Shown: positions 10,664 to 21,418 of the stretch, one piece after another
How positions within the stretch are numbered: position 1 is the stretch's first letter
How the letters are laid out: each line of letters begins with the position of its first letter
DNA from: Ilex aquifolium
Taxonomy: Eukaryota; Streptophyta; Magnoliopsida; Aquifoliales; Aquifoliaceae
DNA: 64,000 nt
Assembly: GCA_951799425.1 (NCBI GenBank)
Contig: OX637394.1
Location: 3,049,501-3,113,500 of the forward strand
Direction: 5' to 3'
Made by a program: the position numbers and the translations under genes
Notes under the pieces: model-generated
What the model was told of the DNA's origin: nothing
The model's input: the letters and a program-made list of their open reading frames with translations, nothing else
The model's database searches: none

Positions 10664-11543
10664 AGTTCAACTAGCGTGAACAAAGTTGATTGGTCTATGT
10701 ACATCTTATTTTCAGTTTGTATCAAAGGAATACTTTGCCGTTTATGTGTCTTTACCGTAGATAATGGGTGCTACTATGAGCTTACTCTCAACTTTATTCA
10801 CGAGAATAAGTGTCGATATGGATAACTTGTATTTGATGAGATTGGAGAGAGAATTAGTTGAGTTATGTGTAAATTATCGTTTAACCCAAAAACAAACTTT
10901 TTTGGATTTGGTTAGGTGAGATAGAAAAGACCAGTTATATATCAAAATTTATACTTATGTACTATCAATTTGTCCATAGAGAAAATGGTCAAGTTATATG
11001 TTTGGCATGGTGTCATCTCGTATTTGGTCTCGATCTCATCTAATGGTTAGATAAGCAGAACAAATTTAAAATAAACGATCTCAAAATGGCTAGATAAGAA
11101 TTTATAAGAAAGTATGTAAAAAGGTTGATAAGATTCAATCAATTACATTCCACTTTTAAGATTAAGTATACAGGAATCGGTGGGAGTGACAGACGGGGGT
11201 GGGGATAAATTTGCAAATTGCTGTTTAGTGGGTAATAGTAAGGGTACAAGGAAAAGGATAGAAGAGAGTCAGAGGTGATAAGTTTGCAAATTGCTGTTTA
11301 GTGGGTAATGGTAAGGGTACAAGGAAAAGGATAGAAGAGAGTGAGACGTGGAACACTGTAGAACAAGTATGGAGAGAGAGATGAAAGTGTTACAAAAAAA
11401 CTTCATTTTCTCTTCTATTTTCCATCCACCCATTTTTCTCCACACCAAAAAGTCAAGAGAAGAAAGGAGAAGGAATGAACACTTGTATTTTTTAATCTCA
11501 AATGGGTGGATGGAAAAGAGAAGGGAAAATGGTGTTTTTCTTT
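10664..11543. other. P450 3' flank with a 73-bp direct repeat
   Basis: The segment has no gene. A sequence with the core gcaaattgctgtttagtggg occurs at about 11213 and again at about 11286, giving two nearly identical 73-bp units over about 11205-11350. A short open frame at 11348-11683 has no recognisable features. Confidence 0.6.
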
Positions 11544-12094
11544 TGATGATATACAAATTGGCTTTATGCACCACTTGTCGAGTAATTAATATAGATAATA
11601 AATACAGTAAATATAAAGAAGAGATCAACACAAGCAATACATATATAGCGTGGTTCGGTCAGGGTGACCTACTCCAAAGGTGACAACAGTGGCTAAAAGA
11701 CTTTATTGATAAAGTAGCAAATGAGAGAGAGAGAGAGAGTAAAAGTACGCTCAAGGTGAAGTAAGGTATCTCTATGTGAGATGTAGAGGTATCTCCCTCA
11801 TGTATAGAGGACTTACAATTTATAAGTACAGAGCCTTAGTTGAGGCGGTGGCGTGAGGAATAGGTTACTAGTCATTCGGAGAGGATAGTTACATATAAGG
11901 ATAAAAACAATTAGAGATAGTCTTGAGCTTTGAGAGTAACTATTTCGGTAATTACTCCCCACGTGCACTAATATCTCTGGACTTCTTAAACTTTGGATCG
12001 GGCCGCATCCATGAGCTGGGCTTGACTTGCCTTGTGATAATTTGAGCTCAATACATGAACTGAGCCCAGACCTAATCTAAATCTGTGCTCGTCA
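11544..12094. mobile_element. Solo LTR-like element, family 1 copy A
   Basis: 551 bp from TGATGATATAC to GTGCTCGTCA (TG...CA), flanked by tcttt/ccttt, an imperfect 5-bp duplication. It shares with the copies at 36986-38483 and 55599-57290 the phrases gtggttcggtc, gacctactcc, a (GA)n tract, gccttagttgaggcggtgg and ctggactt...gggctgg. No coding sequence. It reads as a solo LTR or a TRIM-type remnant; the superfamily is unknown. Confidence 0.65.
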
Positions 12095-13155
12095 CCTTTT
12101 GTTTGGTTGGAAAAGAAAAATATAAAGGAAAGAAAAGGGCGAGGGAAAGTGCATCCCCTCCTCCGCCCACCGATTCTAATCCGTCCGATTTCGGGCAGAA
12201 AATTGGAGAAAGTAAACCAATCATTAGAGCTGATAAATTTATTTTTATGCCCTCTTAGAGGCTGCCTGTTGAGCACGGTTTGAAATAGAAATTTATGTGG
12301 AATTCACATACTTTGTTATCTCCGACGGACAAGTAAGCCATGGTGAGATCCACATGCCATTTGCTTTTTACTAACTTAAGGGTAGTATTTGTATTCAACA
12401 TATAATATTTTGTATGATTTTCTTTTTCATACCAAATAAAATAATATAAAATTCATCAATTCTAGTTTTTTATCATTTCTATCAAACAAGAAGAGGGAAA
12501 ATAACCACCGAGTATGGTCATTTAGTGGGGTACTGACCAAACTTTTCATCTTGAAGTTAGAGGTTCGAGTTTTGGAGTTTACATTGGGGTTCAGTGGTTG
12601 ACCGCTACACTAGTCTAGTTAGGTTTATTCCGTAATGGGCGCGGTCAGGGGCCTCATAATCCCACCAGTGAGGGCCTCTCGGGTGGTCTTTGGGCACTCT
12701 CCTTTGCCTCATAATCCCACGGTCAGGCGCGTTCAGTGTTTTCTTGCTCTTTGGTTTCTTTATTTTTGGTCGAAGCCATTAGCTTCAGAACCAGTTTCTT
12801 TGCTTGTCCCAACTCGCACTTTGCTTGGAAATTCTCAATATTGTTTGCATCGCATTATTAATCAATCTCAAATTGGAATGTGGGTCTTTTTTGGGTCAAA
12901 ATTGGAATGTGGCTTTATTGTTAAATATATTGTATTACTCTTAGTGTCTGCACTTGATTATATTGCCGTTTGTCACTTAATTTAACCATGGTGAGTCCAC
13001 AATAGACATCATGCTTCAATACATCATTTTCATTGCCCATAAATTTTATTGTCTGCTGTTTGATATAGTGTGATCAATTTTTTATACATTCGAATTTTAT
13101 GTTGCATTTTGTCTTTAAACACAAGTTATTGTTAGTTTCATTATATTCTTTGTAG
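12095..13155. other. Gene-poor AT-rich segment
   Basis: There is no recognisable gene. A tRNA-promoter-like phrase (aggttcgagtttt near 12561) suggests a decayed SINE at 12530-12640. A region near 12630-12740 repeats 'cctcataatcccac'. The open frame at 12635-12985 has no known features. Earlier exons of the transporter fragment below could once have been here, but none can be recognised. Confidence 0.4.
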
Positions 13156-13779
13156 CCCCTTGAACTTTTCCTCTCAGTGCTAGATATCCATTCACTGAGA
13201 TGGGTAAATGCAGTGTGCACCTTCAGCACAATATGTTTTGCTGGTACAACCATTGGTGTGACAATTTATAAGGGTAGGTTTTCTTCATATATTTCCTTGT
13301 TTCTTTCTTTTTTTTAGTTTACTAATTAGGGGTGTCCAAGCCAGTTTAGGCGTGTCTCAATTAATCCCTTCTCCAGTCCGGTTAACGGTAGACTATCTAC
13401 GCCGGGACTATGATATTCATGAGAGATAAATTCCTTATGAGTTGGCCCCAAGGGATTGCCAATATTCGAACTTAGAACACATGAATTTACAGTTTGAAAC
13501 TCATTCCTGTTACCATTGAACTGGATTTTATATTTACTTTGTTTTGTGTGTCGGTGTGTTTGTTTATCAGTTTACCTCGTATCACTTCGAGTAGATCAAG
13601 TATTTTCTGGTTCCACGAGGGGTAATGACACTCCTTTTAAATCTGTAACTCTTGTAGGAACAAAGATTGATAAAGGATCAGTTAGCCACACTTTACAAGG
13701 TCATCCACGACAATGTTGAAAGGGTTTAATCCTCTTGGGGCAATGGCCTTTTCATTTGGAGATGCAATGCTTCCTGAAA
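13156..13779 (+). pseudogene. AAAP-family amino-acid transporter fragment (GABA/proline-transporter type)
   Basis: Two exon-like blocks are visible. Block 1 (13156-13273) follows a TTTGTAG acceptor and reads LDIHSLRWVNAVCTFSTICF then AGTTIGVTIYKG, up to a GTAGGT donor. Block 2 (13658 on) follows a CTTGTAG acceptor and reads GTKIDKGSVSHTLQG. It then hits a stop, and in another frame resumes GFNPLGAMAFSFGDAMLPE. This order matches transmembrane segments of plant AAAP transporters of the GABA/proline-transporter group. The internal frameshift, and the absence of the rest of the gene on either side, make it a pseudogene or captured fragment. Confidence 0.68.
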
Positions 13780-14162
13780 GTTGGATTTAAAGCGAGTGCT
13801 TCAGAAGCTCCAGGCTTGTCTTGAGGGCCTAGAGTTTTAAGCGCGTAAGCAGTATGATCACCGATCACTTTCTTTGATTTGATCATGCAATAAGTCAGCA
13901 CGTAGCAAGAGCATTTAAAGACCTCTTCAGGCAGAAGATAATTTTGAATCAAAGTTGGAGTTAGTTTCCAAAGTGGAGATGTTATATACAACGTGGATGT
14001 ATTGTTCATTCCTCTTTTAGATATAAAAATAGTTTAGAACATCACCAATCAGGATCGTGTTTGAAAAAATAAGGTGGGACTCGAGACTGTAGTGTTTGTT
14101 CCCTGTATAATCCGTAGTAGCAGTGGAGATTGGTTTTCTGGCAACTCAATCCTCTAAAAGAA

Positions 14163-14360
14163 AACCACCGAGCGTTAGATCAATTGATAAGAGACTGTTC
14201 TAGCTTAACCAAGGTCCTCGGTTCGAGACTTGGGAACACAGCTGCGTTCGGTAGGGAGAGCTTTGCCGCCCTTGTGGTCCTACCCGGCTCGAATCCGGAT
14301 TAGTCGGAGCCCAATGTAACTTACGGATACTGGATGGTCTGACCAAAAAAAAAAATCCTA
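14163..14360 (+). mobile_element. SINE-like element
   Basis: About 195 bp. It has an A-box-like gttagatcaattgataagag and a B-box-like ggtcctcggttcgagact near the left end, ends in a run of eleven A, and is flanked by cctctaaaagaaaa / cctaagaaaa, an imperfect target duplication. These are the hallmarks of a tRNA-derived SINE. It has no coding sequence. Confidence 0.65.
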
Positions 14361-14702
14361 AGAAAATGAGTGTGACTCAAACGTATGTTGATAACTATAC
14401 TGGAGGATCTCATTATTTAAAAGCAAAAACATTTCCAAATATACAATTTTGAGACATGCACACAAGGAGACACAATAGAAACATGCAAAGACTTACCTTC
14501 ACTTCAAACTTTTTACCCATTCAGTACAATGAGTACACAAAGTACAAATAGAACTTCCTCTTATTCTCTTTTGGTCAATCACACTAATATATATATAAAA
14601 TACACCCACATTAAGCATAAACAGGTAAAAAAAAGTTCGTTCTCTATATATAGTATTTCTGTTTTTATTTAAAATAATGCATCACATGTGCCATTCTGCT
14701 TT

Positions 14703-15077
14703 CTAAATTATTATCATGGCGTTAAAGGTCGTTGGCGGCCTTTGTTTACTATTAGTAGCCACACTATTTGGAACAATGAACTGCAAGGTGGATCGAGGAG
14801 CAGAAGTAAGAGGAGGAGGAGGAGGAGATGTGACGCGACGTGCAAAATTCTTCTGGTCGATCTTGCAAAGAGTACTTCCAGGCTTGGGAATGTAGGTGCA
14901 TGGATTTGATCCAGGAGTACGTGTACGCAGAGATTGGAACACAAGTTTTTTGTCTTTCAACAAGTATTTTTCTTGACGTAATCCATCTAGCAATCTGCGG
15001 CCTTCAAGTGGTTTGATACTTAGGAGGAAAACAATATATATAACTGTAATGGCTAACACAAAGCTTAGAGCTCTCAT
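14703..15077 (-). CDS. CTNIP/SCREW-like secreted peptide precursor, copy 1
   Basis: 124 residues from the ATG at 15077 (MRALSFVLAI); the codon four residues upstream is TTG, not ATG. A hydrophobic signal peptide runs to about residue 25 (LLSIKPLEG), followed by RRLLDG and a charged spacer ending LVFQSL. The core is SNPCTYIPKPGSTLCKIDQK then NFARRV, with two cysteines. A proline run (SPPPPP) follows, but the tail has drifted (FIVPNSVATN) and extends about 18 residues beyond the other copies, probably by a lost stop. The two-Cys C-T-Y-I-P core resembles the CTNIP/SCREW phytocytokines sensed by HSL3/NUT; that is inference from memory. It is the most divergent member and the left end of the array. 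Confidence 0.68.
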   Translation of the reverse strand: MRALSFVLAITVIYIVFLLSIKPLEGRRLLDGLRQEKYLLKDKKLVFQSLRTRTPGSNPCTYIPKPGSTLCKIDQKNFARRVTSPPPPPLTSAPRSTLQFIVPNSVATNSKQRPPTTFNAMIII

Positions 15078-15151
15078 CTTGTTGGCCAAGGCAAAGATTA
15101 ATAATGCATAAAACTATGGTGAATAATAAAATGCGAGTGGCTAGATTGTCA

Positions 15152-15159
15152 TATTTATA
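15152..15159 (-). promoter_or_regulatory. TATA box, peptide copy 1
   Basis: TATAAATA on the minus strand, 75 bp upstream of the ATG at 15077. The surrounding 'gagTATAAATAtgac' is shared with copies at 28.0 and 40.3 kb. Confidence 0.7.
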
Positions 15160-15296
15160 CTCACCAAGTCATCAAATTTTATGACTTAGATCAATTTTAT
15201 ATTTTTTTTGGCTTGATGGAAGGGTTTGGGTTATTGACTTGTGGTAGGTTTGCAAAGAAACTAGAAATTGGAGTGGGTTAGAATTGAAAAAAGAGC

Positions 15297-15481
15297 AATG
15301 CTATTGGGACATAATTTATGGACATAATTTGGGGACATAATGAGTTGTCACCAATGAAATGATAATGAATTCATTTAATGCTACAATGGGACCCATCATT
15401 AAATACATTTCACTATCATTTCATTGGTGACAACTCATTATGTCCTCAAATTATGTCCCTCAATTATGTCCCAATAGCATT
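15297..15481. mobile_element. Short hairpin MITE
   Basis: A nearly complete inverted repeat: AATGCTATTGGGACATAATT at the left mirrors AATTATGTCCCAATAGCATT at the right. The similarity continues inward through gacataatgagttgtcaccaatgaaatgata to leave a short loop. About 185 bp; it would fold into one long hairpin. Class unknown. Confidence 0.75.
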
Positions 15482-17880
15482 AGTGTTGAAAAAAACTTGT
15501 TTTAGCTTGAAAACCAAAAGCTTGGGGGGGAGGCATACAAGGGCCAGGGGGCCGGGCCCACCCTGAATTTTTTTTATTTAAGTATATTTTGTATATTTTT
15601 TTTATATCTTCAATTATACCCATTTTTATGACTTTAAATAAATAAAAATTGGGTTCGTTGGGAGAACTAATCTTTTGGTTAATGGACTGAAATAAAAATA
15701 AAATGGACTATAGAATCTCTTAGAGTCAACAATAAAAAGAGAAATTGGATAAAAAAAAAATCTTCATTTTGTTGTGAAGGTTTGTTGGATATCTATCATC
15801 CTCCTTGTGTACTTAATATAGTGTCAGACATTTCACATGTATTTTATTTAGGGTTAATAACATTTTTAGTTTGAAGTATATTAATTTTGTCAGTTTGGTT
15901 CTTATTGTATTAATTTTATCAATTTAATTTTTAAAGTTTTAATTCATGTCACTTTAGTCCCTAATTAGACAATTCGTCATTTTTTTTTTACGGAAGTGAA
16001 CATGTTCCACTTTTTCAGATGGTATCACGTGGACAACACTTGATCATTCCGTTAAAAATTTAACAGTCAATCTATGTAGGGATTATTTAAACACGAATTG
16101 AATATTTTGGAGATTAAATTGATAAAAGTGATACTTTAGAGATCAAATTGATAAAACGTGAATATTTTAATGATCAATACTGCTATTAACCTAACCCTTT
16201 TATTATTATTATTTTTTTTGATCAAAACCTAACCCTTTTATTTAATCTAACAATAGAACATTTATTTTTGGTCACTAACTTATTGAAAATAAAAAAAGAG
16301 TAGGACGACTATATAAATTTTCAAAAAATTGAGTGGAGCAAATGTATAAATCAGTGGGGCCGGACAACTGGCCCCCCACATCTGAAGTGGGCACCGCCCC
16401 AGCAAAAGACTTTGAAAGTTGAAAGCATGCAAGCTGCGGTAGAAAGAGGGACCCACCCAGCTCTAAAAGAGTTTAAGCCTCCTAAAACACGGACTAACAA
16501 TAAATGAGGTGAGGTAAACATACTAATAAAAAGTTCATGTCATTTCTCCTACATTACATGGGTCGGTAGAGGGTCGGTGTGAATAAACTATCATTTACGC
16601 TGTAAAAAAATCCTGGTCGGTTATAAACTATAGTTTACCTTGTAAAAATTCCTAAAATTAGTGGGCTCGGTCATTTACCAAATAAATATTCAGTCAAAAC
16701 GATAATTTTATATAACATTTAATTGACGTGATATTATCATTACATTGACTATTTTCTTTCTTTTCTTTGTGTTTACCTCGTAATCCATGAATAATTAATT
16801 TTTATTTTTTTGTCTTGTTCTTCTTTGAATTTGACATTTTTAGTTTGAATGTCTTAAAGTGTTGGTGGAGGCGGAACATGTGTTTCCGAAAGCAGCAAAA
16901 GCAGCTTGTTGCAAAGGAATGGAATTCAACTACGCGGAGATTTGACTGCCAACCAGTTTAAACTTTAACCCCTTTGACACGGTCATTACAGAAGCTCATT
17001 CCGTACTATCGAATCCCTTTTCTGGGACAAGAGGTTTTTTATTTTTTATTTTTTACTAAATGTTGGAATTAGATTAGAGGGATGTTATTGTGATTTAATA
17101 TTCAATGAAAGATAAGGTCATTTTTGGTTCATATTATATTCGTGTCAATAAAAAAAATATTTAATTTAAAAATAACTTATTGATACTATGAAAAGAAATT
17201 TTAAAAAATTATAAAATACCTACTTTTTACTTATAGTTATAATTAATCGTGTTATTTATGTTCAACCTTTTTTTGACCTATTTATTATTTGTATTAATTA
17301 ATTGTGTCATTTTTCACACATTCTATTGAGTTTGTGTTAATCACAGCGTCGTCCCAAGTGTAAGGCAACTTAGGCGGTGGGTTAGGGCCCCATTTGAGAG
17401 GGGGGCTCAATACTTTGTGATTAATTATAAATAAAAGAATATTTTATTTTGTCTTAATTTTCTATGAAATCTCCTCTTCTCCGCATATACAGTGTAACTA
17501 TTTGTATACTTTTTCATGTTACACTATTAAGTAATAACCAATGTTATTGGAATTTAAAATTTTGACAATTTGCTTACCTAATTATATTAGTTTCAATTAA
17601 GTGCAAAAGTTTCGATTATAATTATACTACTGGACCATATCAGCTGTCACATTATTAGGTTAATAAATAAAGTAAAAATTTTAGATCTCAATCCAATTAC
17701 TTAAGTTTAAAAGACACCATCTACAACATTTACCTAGGATCCCCAATTGTTTAAGGCCGCCCCTGGTTAATGATAAAAATTGACATCCCTACCGGTGGAT
17801 CCCTCATTTATGAATGGTGAATGATTCGCGGAAAAAAGGATTGGAGAAAAAAAATATTGAAGAGAATTTGAATTCCTCAA
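15482..17880. other. Repeat-rich intergenic DNA
   Basis: No gene is visible. Two GC-rich phrase pairs suggest decayed DNA elements. One is bounded by gggggccgggcccaccctga (about 15548) and gccccccacatctgaagtgg (about 16370). The other runs from ggcggtgggttagggcccca (about 17374) to aaggccgcccctgg (about 17766). The rest is AT-rich sequence with poly-T and poly-A runs. Confidence 0.4.
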
Positions 17881-19871
17881 ATTAAATATACAATTTGACA
17901 CGATTAAATAAGTAAATTGAATTAAAATTAACTTTTCAATATGAATCCAAAATAAAATGATCTTAATATACAATCCAAGTTCATTGTCACCCCGAGGTTT
18001 GCCGCTAATAGTGATGACTCCTTTGAGAAATTCCACCTTTAATGGAAATGCCAACGGTCCAATTCATCTGTAAAATAAAAGTCCTCCTCAAACAACAACC
18101 ATTGAAGTGGCGACTTGACGTAGAGGTAAAGGTGGGCCTAAAAAGAGTAGAGGATGGAAAACATATGGCTGATAATAAGAAGTGTAAATTAAAGTTACAC
18201 CAAGGATTAAAATTTAATTTTGAAACGGTTGAAACGTTTAAAACGTTTTTATTTTGAAAGAGACTAAAATGAATTAGTGACAAAATTAAAATTTTAATAT
18301 ACTTTGATATATTTTATAATGTTTCAAGAGATTTTGTAATGTTTCAATACATTTGCACAATTGTTTAAGAATATTTCAAGATATTTTAACATACTTTGGC
18401 ATATTTCGACCAATATTTTAGAAAAATAATTTTTAATTTTTTTTTTTCATTCTGTTTCCGAAACGGGTCAAAACATTTTCGGAATATGTTAAAACGTTTC
18501 TGTTTTCTAGGTGACCGAAATAATACATCAAAATAAAATTTTGATCCTTGAGTTACACTGCTTGTGGAATATTTTAAATTAAAAATAATATTCTTGGTCA
18601 GCTTTTATGGGGATAAAAAGATAATGGAAGTTTCAAATTTGTATTTTTTTTTTTTGTGATGAGGAACCCTCGAAATTATAGTTTTATCGCCATCTATTTT
18701 TATTAGTATGTGATCAAAATATTAGTATTATATATTCATGTTCTTGTTTATCTATATTATATGTCGTTCAAAACATAGAAACGTTTCTTTTGGTTATCTA
18801 CTTCAGTTTAGTCTTTGATTCATATAGTTTTTTTTTTTCCAATTCAATTGATAGGATGGAAATAACAATTTTTTGTTTGTTGTGTTGTGTAAAATATTTT
18901 CAACTCTTTATTATTTTTTATTTTTATACTTTTAAGATGAGAAAATAGTATACCTTAGAAAAAAAATGTTAAATAGACTTAAAAACTTGACTTGATGAAT
19001 CACTATTATTGAATAAGTAGTAGGTCCCAAGTCAATTTTTTAAGTCCGTATAGTATTGCTCATATCTTAGTTAACCAGAGGGAAAAGTTGGTATTGTAAA
19101 ACAATTTCCAGAACATTATCACTTTTAATTATCACATCACAAATGATAGCTGCATGGTATCTAAAACGAGTATATGAATTAGATTGAGGTTGTAGAGATA
19201 TTTCAGAACTAAAAGGGATGTCCTCTTATTTTTGCCCTACCTGATGTCATTGTAATTTTACCTAACCGTAACCATCTCAATGGACACAAAAGACTATGGA
19301 CCAAATTTGTTTAACAAAGTGTGAACCGTAAACTTGAATGTATTGGTTCGATTCTCATGAGTGACTCCTTGGTTTGATTGATATCATCGATTTGTGAACG
19401 ATTGTATATATTAGGGTTTACTCCGCAGGATGGTTTGAGCATGACCATGCTTCAGATAGATTTCTCGTCATTGAAAAAACAAGTAAAAGAATATGGGGTT
19501 TTCTCCCAACTAGGCAACAAAAAGATGGCCAAGTTTTGGTTATTAAAAAGCAACAGTCGATGTTTATGATTAACATATTTCAATATTGAATTTAGCAAAC
19601 CAACACACGTACAAGAAGTAGACTTGCAACTGATTAATTCATAACTTTTTATTCTTCTCTTGAAATTATTCAAAAAATATTCGAACAGTATCATCTTACT
19701 CTTTCTCCATCAATCAAAATATAACAAATTGCAAACCAAACTAACTTGCTACAAAGAATAGAAGAGGAAAATACACATTGTTCCCCCCTTTTTTGTTTAA
19801 TCTAATAATTGTTTGTTTCTACTATCTAAGGTGCTGTCACATTAGTTAGTGACAACTTCCTCACTGTACTT

Positions 19872-20216
19872 TTAATTATTAGCAGCGAAACCAGATGGAA
19901 CCATGAGACGTGGGTATGCACGAGAAGGAGTAGGTGGTGGTGGTGGTGGAGACGGGGATGGAGGAGGAGAAGAGGTAGCAATAACATGACCGGCAAAATT
20001 CTTCTCGTTGAAGGGGTAGCAGCGGTCACCGCCATTCTTGGGGATATAGGTGCACCCATTTGATCCAGGAGTACCCGACAGTGATTGTAAGAGAAGATTT
20101 TTGTTTTTCATCCACTCTTTTTCTTCTTCTTTTAGCAATCTACTAGCTTCATATGGTTTGATAGTCAGAAGGAAAAGTATAGAAACAATGGTAAAAACAA
20201 AACTTAAAGGACACAT
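19872..20216 (-). CDS. CTNIP/SCREW-like secreted peptide precursor, copy 2
   Basis: 114 residues from the ATG at 20216 (MCPLSFVFTI). A longer open frame starts at 20315, but that codon lies upstream of the TATA box and cannot be in the mRNA. Signal peptide about 1-25, then EASRLLKEEEKEWMKNKNLL and LQSLSG. The core is GSNGCTYIPKNGGDRCYPFN then EKNFAGHV; the linker is SSPPPSPSPPPPPPTPS; the tail is RAYPRLMVPSGFAANN. The likely product is an apoplastic signalling peptide from the two-cysteine region, by analogy with CTNIP/SCREW. It is the sister of the copy at 23.3 kb. Confidence 0.75.
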   Translation of the reverse strand: MCPLSFVFTIVSILFLLTIKPYEASRLLKEEEKEWMKNKNLLLQSLSGTPGSNGCTYIPKNGGDRCYPFNEKNFAGHVIATSSPPPSPSPPPPPPTPSRAYPRLMVPSGFAANN

Positions 20217-20296
20217 GATTTTGTTGGGCAAAAGCAGAAAGAAAGTACTTAAAAACAATGGTGAGTAGTGAGTGAATAAAGGGCAATGAAAGGTTA

Positions 20297-20304
20297 TATT
20301 TATA
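20297..20304 (-). promoter_or_regulatory. TATA box, peptide copy 2
   Basis: TATAAATA on the minus strand, 81 bp upstream of the ATG at 20216. Confidence 0.7.
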
Positions 20305-20955
20305 GTTATACCCATCCCGCTATATGATATTGTATAGGGTTTGAATTTGTAATATTTTTTAGAAGTTGACGGAAGGGGGGGTTTTGACTGTTGACGTTAT
20401 AAAATTGAAAAAGTCATAGTGGAAGAAACTGGGTTTTAATTTGAGTCTGAAAAGTGTTGGTTTGTTTACCATACACGGAAGGACATGTGATTTCATGCAT
20501 GCAATCTGGACACGGTTTTTGTTTTGCGACTGCTTATGTTTATGTTTTGAACCAAGAATTTAAAGTCACCAATAAAACATTTGTGGGCTGTCTTATTTGT
20601 TGGGTGAGGAGTCAACATCGTTTGTTATATACTAGCAGTGCACGATGTTTGTATTAAATGTAACTGGCTTGAATTAGACACGATGAACACGTTTAATTGG
20701 TATTGCATGAATATAATAATTAATTTTTGTCATCTTTGGTTCGGTACTAACATGCATCATTATAAAAGAAGAGAATTTTTTTCACGGATTCAGTTGAGAA
20801 ATAATGTGGTCTCAAGCTTGGATTTTTGATTCATAAGTTTACAAGTCAATTCGCGTACGACACAATGGTATACAGATTGTTTAGTGTCAAAATTATGAAA
20901 ATTTGAAATGTTTAAATAAATAAATTGAGTTAAAATTAACTTTTCAATATGAATT

Positions 20956-21418
20956 TGATAATGATAGATTTAAGCTCGGGCTTGGGCAGCCCATTTAGGG
21001 TCAAAAACTTCCGGCAAATCCCGTTACGAGACAAATAAAGAGGGGACCACAGAATCAGTCAAGAAAATGAAAAATTATAGAAACCCTAGATGGTCATTTG
21101 TATAAATAGAAGACGAAGACACTGTAAATAAGAGTTCCATAATTTTATTTACAGAATACTGTATAAAAAAGGATTTCAGCCAACAAACTCATTGTAACCA
21201 CTGTCTTCTTCTTGAAGTAATGCAACCCCCAAAGAGCAATAGTCTCCATTATAGTGGACATAGCTTTTATCTTTCGGTCGAGGTGAACTACTTGTATCTT
21301 GTTTTTTGATCCAACATCAACATTTTTTTTCCATTAACCCAAGCATTCATAAAGCTCTCACTAGACCTTACACAGTAGTCGTTCTGCAAACTAGGTATAA
21401 CAATTTCGAACACCATCA
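20956..21418. mobile_element. Solo LTR inserted in duplication unit S2
   Basis: 463 bp from TGATAATGATAG to CACCATCA, flanked by gaatt/gaatc. The homologous position in unit S1 (about 17942) is uninterrupted (atatgaatccaaaat), which confirms it as an insertion. It contains a TATA-like tataaatagaaga near 21103 and tandem-style phrases (gtaataagag... cggtcgaggtgaac) usual in LTRs. No coding sequence. Confidence 0.75.

Larger units (their letters stand above)
17880..20640. repeat. Segmental duplication unit S1 (contains peptide copy 2)
   Basis: Matches 20905-23930 nearly collinearly over the flanking DNA (including the interspersed repeat at 18220-18560), the gene and its upstream region. The main difference is a solo LTR at 20956-21418 in the second unit that is absent here. 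A third partial unit lies at about 62248-64000. Confidence 0.85.

Noticed and set aside
20217..20315. N-terminal extension of peptide copy 2 (and similar extensions in copies 4 and 6).
   Set aside because: The extra codons lie at or upstream of the TATA box, so they are not expected in the mRNA.
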